This document shows, piece after piece, positions 34,734 to 37,703 of a DNA stretch of 37,703 nt (its first letter is position 1; every line of letters begins with the position of its first letter). The translations under genes were made by a program, and so were the position numbers. The notes under the pieces are model-generated. The model did not search any database, had not been told where the DNA came from, and was given only the letters and a program-made list of their open reading frames with translations. Source of the stretch: an uncultured Eubacterium sp. (lineage in GTDB: Bacteria; Bacillota; Clostridia; Lachnospirales; Lachnospiraceae); assembly GCA_910584645.1 (NCBI GenBank), contig CAJUAU010000027.1:1-37703 (forward strand), in the 5' to 3' direction.

Positions 34734-36755
34734 TTAATTATTATCATAATAACCGTACCACTTTAACGAATTGAATCGGTTACCATAGTTAAATACAATT
34801 TTATTTTCTCCTTCATAATCTAATATCCCTTCTGGATTATCATTTATAAGTTCTAAGACACCTTCGTTAATCAATTCATACAGTGTATTTGTATTCAAAC
34901 CTACAGCTATTAATTCTAATGGATTAAAGCTACGTCCAACTAATTGCATAATTAATTCTGCGTACTTATCTTTCAAATAGACAATACCATCTCTTCTACG
35001 CCACTTACTAATTATATGATTGTCATAATCTATAACCACTGACTCATCAATCTTAATAATTGAGTTTCTGTATAAAGCAATTTTTTTACCACTTCTTTTC
35101 AATGATTTTGCCATTGCAATTGTATGGCCAGTAGATACAAGTACATCAGCCGGTGAATATTTTTCATCAAAAGCCATTCTTAGTGTATGTATTTGTTCCT
35201 TAATATGTTGGTTGCTAAAACTATATGATGCACTATGCCACCCTTCGTCCTCGGTATCTTCAGAATCCAACTTATAATTCAGTTCTTTAGCTATTAACGA
35301 ATTTCCGTACATAATGAATTCTGAGCAATTATAATTATCTGGATGAGACTTTTCATCGAGTATAAAATTCATTGTTTCTATTCGGTCTTCGTCTGTTTCA
35401 CCGGGAAATGCAAACATAATATATGTATGAACCAAAATATCATGTTTTCTACACAATTGAATGATAGTTGAAACATTATTTATTTTAGTTCCCTTATCCA
35501 TCAAGTCAAGTACATGTTGGGATCCTGACTCTAATCCGAATTTGATAAACACACATCCTGCTTCTGCTAACAATTTAATAAAGTCTTCATCCACAAAAGG
35601 TGGGTCGAATCGAGCGTTTGTACCCCATTTAATTTTTACATCATTCTCGATAAGTTTCTTACAAAATGTTTTCATAATCGGAATGGGGATCGCACTATCC
35701 AAAAAGTAAATACAATCAATATTCCGCTTATTCGCATTTTTCACACAAAAGTCAATCATTTCATCAACATTATATTTACTATCAAGACACGAATGGTATT
35801 CTCTATCAGTACAAAACTTACACTTTCCCCAATAGCATTGATAAGTAAATCGTAAAGGGAGAACTCTCAAAGGCGAGAAATATTCATCCAGATCTTGTCT
35901 TGTGATCGCAGGTGGACACACTGAAATCTTTTTATCACATACCTTTTCTGCTGGAATATAACAAGCTTTACCTTCGCTCTTTTCGCTTTTATCCAGCAAG
36001 ACTTGTAAATTATTGTTATTTTCCTTTAAAAACCAAATTAAAGCTTCACCCTCACCTGAATTTACCAAATCACAATACTTTGCTATCGGTCCAATCGAAT
36101 CGCCTGAATTAATAAATGAATTTACAAACCCGCCTCCGACAATTATCTTATTATTTGAATGGATTTCATTTAGCAATTTACAAACCATTATAGCAAAAAA
36201 TAATTGACTTTCAAAAGTAATATTTATTCCAATAACTTGATTATCACAAATATCCATTGTCTCAATCCATTGTCTCATCAGGTCACATATATCTGATTGG
36301 TAAAACTCCTCAATAAATCTTTCGATATCATTCCAGATATTCCATCTATACGGTGAGTCAACTCCATCTAGACGAAATCTCAAATTCTTAAATTTCATAG
36401 AATATAAGTCATAACTACAACGAATATAATCTATCAATCGCCAATAATCCTTTGTAGTAGTACAATTCATCAATTCCCTTTTCAAATCTCTATAGTTGTT
36501 TATTTTTTCAAATGAACCCAGAAATTTCATATATGAAAGGACTTCAACTTTATCTAATTCATTCTCGACAACTGCACTATATTCTGATAAATGATTGTCA
36601 ACAATTTCTCGCAATAATAAATTATTAAAGTTATATATTTCCATTTTATAACCAATTTTTTCTGCATATCCAGCAATCTGATATGGTCCCAATAACGGAA
36701 CCGTAGGTTCACACGCCGGAGGAATAATATACTTCATATTTGCTTTGCTTGTCAT
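34734..36755 (-). CDS. B12-type radical SAM enzyme with CX4CX2C motif
   Basis: 673 aa. The N-terminal part is a B12-binding-like region (PPACEPTVPLLGPYQIAGYA; IGINITFESQLFFAIMVCKL; KIIVGGGFVN; NSGEGEALI). No DxHxxG cobalamin signature is visible, so any B12 would bind without the usual His ligand. The radical SAM core carries C307, C312 and C315 (CYWGKCKFC, CX4CX2C) with a nearby extra Cys (EYHSC). It also has IKWGTNARFDPPFV, FIKFGLESGSQHVLDLMDKG and YIMFAFPGETDEDR. The last about 110 residues (RRDGIVYLKDKYAELIMQLV ... LYELINEGVLELI) resemble a PqqD-like winged helix and could recognise a leader peptide (tentative). Related enzymes mature RiPPs. AGGAGG lies 5 nt before the ATG, directly at the base of the 36773-36820 hairpin. 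Confidence 0.85.
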   Translation of the reverse strand: MTSKANMKYIIPPACEPTVPLLGPYQIAGYAEKIGYKMEIYNFNNLLLREIVDNHLSEYSAVVENELDKVEVLSYMKFLGSFEKINNYRDLKRELMNCTTTKDYWRLIDYIRCSYDLYSMKFKNLRFRLDGVDSPYRWNIWNDIERFIEEFYQSDICDLMRQWIETMDICDNQVIGINITFESQLFFAIMVCKLLNEIHSNNKIIVGGGFVNSFINSGDSIGPIAKYCDLVNSGEGEALIWFLKENNNNLQVLLDKSEKSEGKACYIPAEKVCDKKISVCPPAITRQDLDEYFSPLRVLPLRFTYQCYWGKCKFCTDREYHSCLDSKYNVDEMIDFCVKNANKRNIDCIYFLDSAIPIPIMKTFCKKLIENDVKIKWGTNARFDPPFVDEDFIKLLAEAGCVFIKFGLESGSQHVLDLMDKGTKINNVSTIIQLCRKHDILVHTYIMFAFPGETDEDRIETMNFILDEKSHPDNYNCSEFIMYGNSLIAKELNYKLDSEDTEDEGWHSASYSFSNQHIKEQIHTLRMAFDEKYSPADVLVSTGHTIAMAKSLKRSGKKIALYRNSIIKIDESVVIDYDNHIISKWRRRDGIVYLKDKYAELIMQLVGRSFNPLELIAVGLNTNTLYELINEGVLELINDNPEGILDYEGENKIVFNYGNRFNSLKWYGYYDNN

Positions 36756-36772
36756 TTTTCCCTCCTAAAAAA

Positions 36773-36820
36773 ATTAGCCGCACTGAAAGTACTAGGCATA
36801 GTATTTCCCGAACGACTAAT
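36773..36820 (-). terminator. Terminator/attenuator between the PqqD-like and radical SAM genes
   Basis: On the minus strand, ATTAGTCG (36813-36820) pairs with CGGCTAAT (36773-36780). An inner stem of GAAATACTA with TAGTACTTTC is closed by TGCC. Seven T residues (36767-36773) follow directly and run into the AGGAGG of the next gene. This looks like an intrinsic terminator with read-through, making the first gene more abundant than the five enzymes, or a structure able to mask the ribosome binding site. Confidence 0.7.
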
Positions 36821-36832
36821 TAAAAATCATGA

Positions 36833-37099
36833 TTATTCAACAGGCTCGATGAGCTTAAGTTTTTCAAAACTCTCTACCAATTCAATTACTTTTTCTCTTA
36901 CTGAAACTTTGTCATATTGCTTTGACACCCCATCAATCATGTCGTTAACCGAATTTTTCCCATTTATCAATTCCCATACAACTTTACCATCTTCGTTAAG
37001 CGATAATGCAGGGGTACTCTTAGACACAATCAAGAGTCCAAAGCTCTCTTCTCTTGCTTTTACACCTTCCACCAATCTATAAACTGTCAATTCATTCAT
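36833..37099 (-). CDS. PqqD-like protein (RiPP recognition element type)
   Basis: 88 aa. The PqqD fold is recognisable from STPALSLNEDGKVVWELING followed by KNSVNDMIDGVSKQYD and a C-terminal helix ending KLKLIEPVE. Such proteins bind the leader of a precursor peptide and present it to a radical SAM partner (PqqD with PqqE, MftB with MftC). The ATG at 37099 is preceded by AAAGGCGG. The frame is open upstream to a TTG at 37192, but that start has no ribosome binding site and the extra residues are not PqqD-like. It is the first gene of the operon, followed by the hairpin 36773-36820, and lies about 140 bp from structured IS110 sequence. No leader or core peptide is fused to it. Confidence 0.82.
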   Translation of the reverse strand: MNELTVYRLVEGVKAREESFGLLIVSKSTPALSLNEDGKVVWELINGKNSVNDMIDGVSKQYDKVSVREKVIELVESFEKLKLIEPVE

Positions 37100-37237
37100 T
37101 ATTATAATCCGCCTTTCTGCGAAAGGCACCAATGTGTCATGAAACATGTTGGCTGACTTTCGCTTTTCTTTTCTATATTCCTTCTGATACAATTCTTTTA
37201 TAAGACTGACACACTACAGAACACGTGGAGGTGAGTG

Positions 37238-37367
37238 GCGGGGCTGTATAGCGGCGACCCCGCATTGTTATTTGTCGTCGGTCATCCGTTAAGGCATCAA
37301 TGAATGGCGCATAACGTAGCCCGTAAACTTATCTCTTCCAAAGTCGACTCGCTTTTGCCGGATGACC
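37238..37367 (+). ncRNA. Candidate IS110 bridge RNA region
   Basis: The leader of the IS110 transposase is GC-rich and structured, unlike the AT-rich operon next to it. GCGGGG (37238-37243) pairs with CCCCGC (37258-37263) around a 14-nt loop. GGTCATCCG (37280-37288) pairs perfectly with CGGATGACC (37359-37367), enclosing about 70 nt. IS110-group elements are known to encode a bridge RNA in the non-coding left end, with loops that base-pair with target and donor DNA. Position and structure fit, but the exact ends are not determinable here. Confidence 0.5.
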
Positions 37368-37411
37368 AGTCACTGTCAGTTTTAACTTACAATCATCAGG
37401 AGGTATTTTTA

Positions 37412-37703
37412 TTGTCTTTTAAAATCTTAAAAAATAATTGCTGTGGGCTTGACGTCCACAAAACCTGGATTTATGCCTGCATCGGCATTACCGATTCCAA
37501 CAAACGCACAGAGTATAAGCAGGCCCGCTTTTCTTCCTTTACAAAAGGTTTGAACGAGTTGTGTGACCGGCTTGCTAAATACAACTGCAGCGATGTCTGC
37601 ATGGAATCTACCGGCAAGTACTGGATCCCAGTATTTAATATCCTAGAAAAGAATAACATCTGGGTTACTCTTTCCCACCCCAAATATACCAAACCTCAAA
37701 AAG
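37412..37703 (+). CDS. IS110-family transposase (partial, runs off right edge)
   Basis: 97 codons are visible from a TTG at 37412, with AGGAGG about 8 nt upstream. The N-terminus CCGLDVHKTWIYACIGI carries the first catalytic Asp of the RuvC-like DEDD domain. CMESTGKYWIPVFNILEK carries the Glu, and VTLSHPKYTK follows as in IS110/IS1111 proteins. The family recombines DNA using an RNA-guided DEDD/serine mechanism. The C-terminal Tnp domain with the serine is beyond the edge, so intactness cannot be judged. Confidence 0.9.
   Translation, partial: MSFKILKNNCCGLDVHKTWIYACIGITDSNKRTEYKQARFSSFTKGLNELCDRLAKYNCSDVCMESTGKYWIPVFNILEKNNIWVTLSHPKYTKPQK

Larger units (their letters stand above)
37205..37703 (+). 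mobile_element. IS110-family insertion sequence, left part
   Basis: This comprises the structured left-end region plus the 5' part of a DEDD transposase, continuing beyond the window. IS110 elements lack long terminal inverted repeats, so the left boundary (about 37200) is estimated from where sequence character changes. The element lies immediately upstream of the PqqD-like gene. Confidence 0.6.

Noticed and set aside
36752..36799. 15-codon ORF (MPSTFSAANFFRREK) before the B12-type radical SAM gene, as precursor or leader peptide
   Set aside because: It has only a weak GGGA upstream, starts inside the hairpin loop and ends overlapping the next start; no leader/core layout. It is more likely a by-product of the terminator.
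37100..37192. N-terminal extension of the PqqD-like protein from a TTG at 37192
   Set aside because: It has no ribosome binding site, the residues do not match PqqD, and the ATG at 37099 has AAAGGCGG upstream.

Overview
The window looks like chromosome from a Gram-positive gut anaerobe of the Clostridia, most likely Lachnospiraceae. This is inferred from the gene set (MutS2, YhaM, CheX, an AlaR/AlaT-like pair, VanW), the strong GGAGG ribosome binding sites, lipoproteins with Val-Ser repeats, and secreted proteins ending in fibronectin-III and lysine-rich modules. No rRNA, tRNA or CRISPR array was seen.

Region 1 (1-876) is an accessory remnant. It holds the start of a RhuM-family gene running off the left edge and a broken DUF4062 fragment. 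Region 2 (877-26135) is ordinary core chromosome. In order it carries an rRNA methyltransferase (RlmD type), a lipoprotein and an M26-like zinc metalloprotease with a 126-bp-period Pro/Thr repeat, YhaM and an Fn3 protein, mutS2, a two-component system, a chemoreceptor with TrmL and CheX, an operon (36-aa membrane peptide, VanW protein, AIR-synthase-like protein, Lrp regulator, aminotransferase), a TPR-like protein, a DUF4080 radical SAM enzyme and an O-antigen-ligase-type membrane protein.

Region 3 (26156-30336) is a decayed type I restriction-modification/defence locus: a truncated RloB-like gene, an RloA-like AAA ATPase, HsdS, and an HsdM lacking its N-terminus. No HsdR is present. The island's left junction sits on an imperfect 17/18-bp direct repeat shared with the start of the O-antigen ligase gene.

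Region 4 (30453-37099) is visibly AT-rich and is the most interesting part. It is a tightly coupled minus-strand operon of six genes: a PqqD-like protein (RiPP recognition element type), a B12-type radical SAM enzyme with a CX4CX2C cluster motif, a class I methyltransferase, a compact UvrA-like tandem ABC ATPase, a SPASM radical SAM enzyme and an M19-type dipeptidase with a variant metal site. A hairpin with a T-tract lies between the PqqD-like gene and the five enzymes. I read it as an undescribed peptide-derived natural-product (RiPP-like) pathway with a candidate self-protection ATPase. The logic (PqqD-like carrier, radical SAM modification, then release by a peptidase) recalls mycofactocin. 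No convincing precursor peptide gene is visible in the window.

Region 5 (about 37200-37703) is the left part of an IS110-family element. Its structured leader may encode a bridge RNA, and its transposase runs off the right edge. It lies directly upstream of the operon and may have separated it from its promoter or precursor gene.
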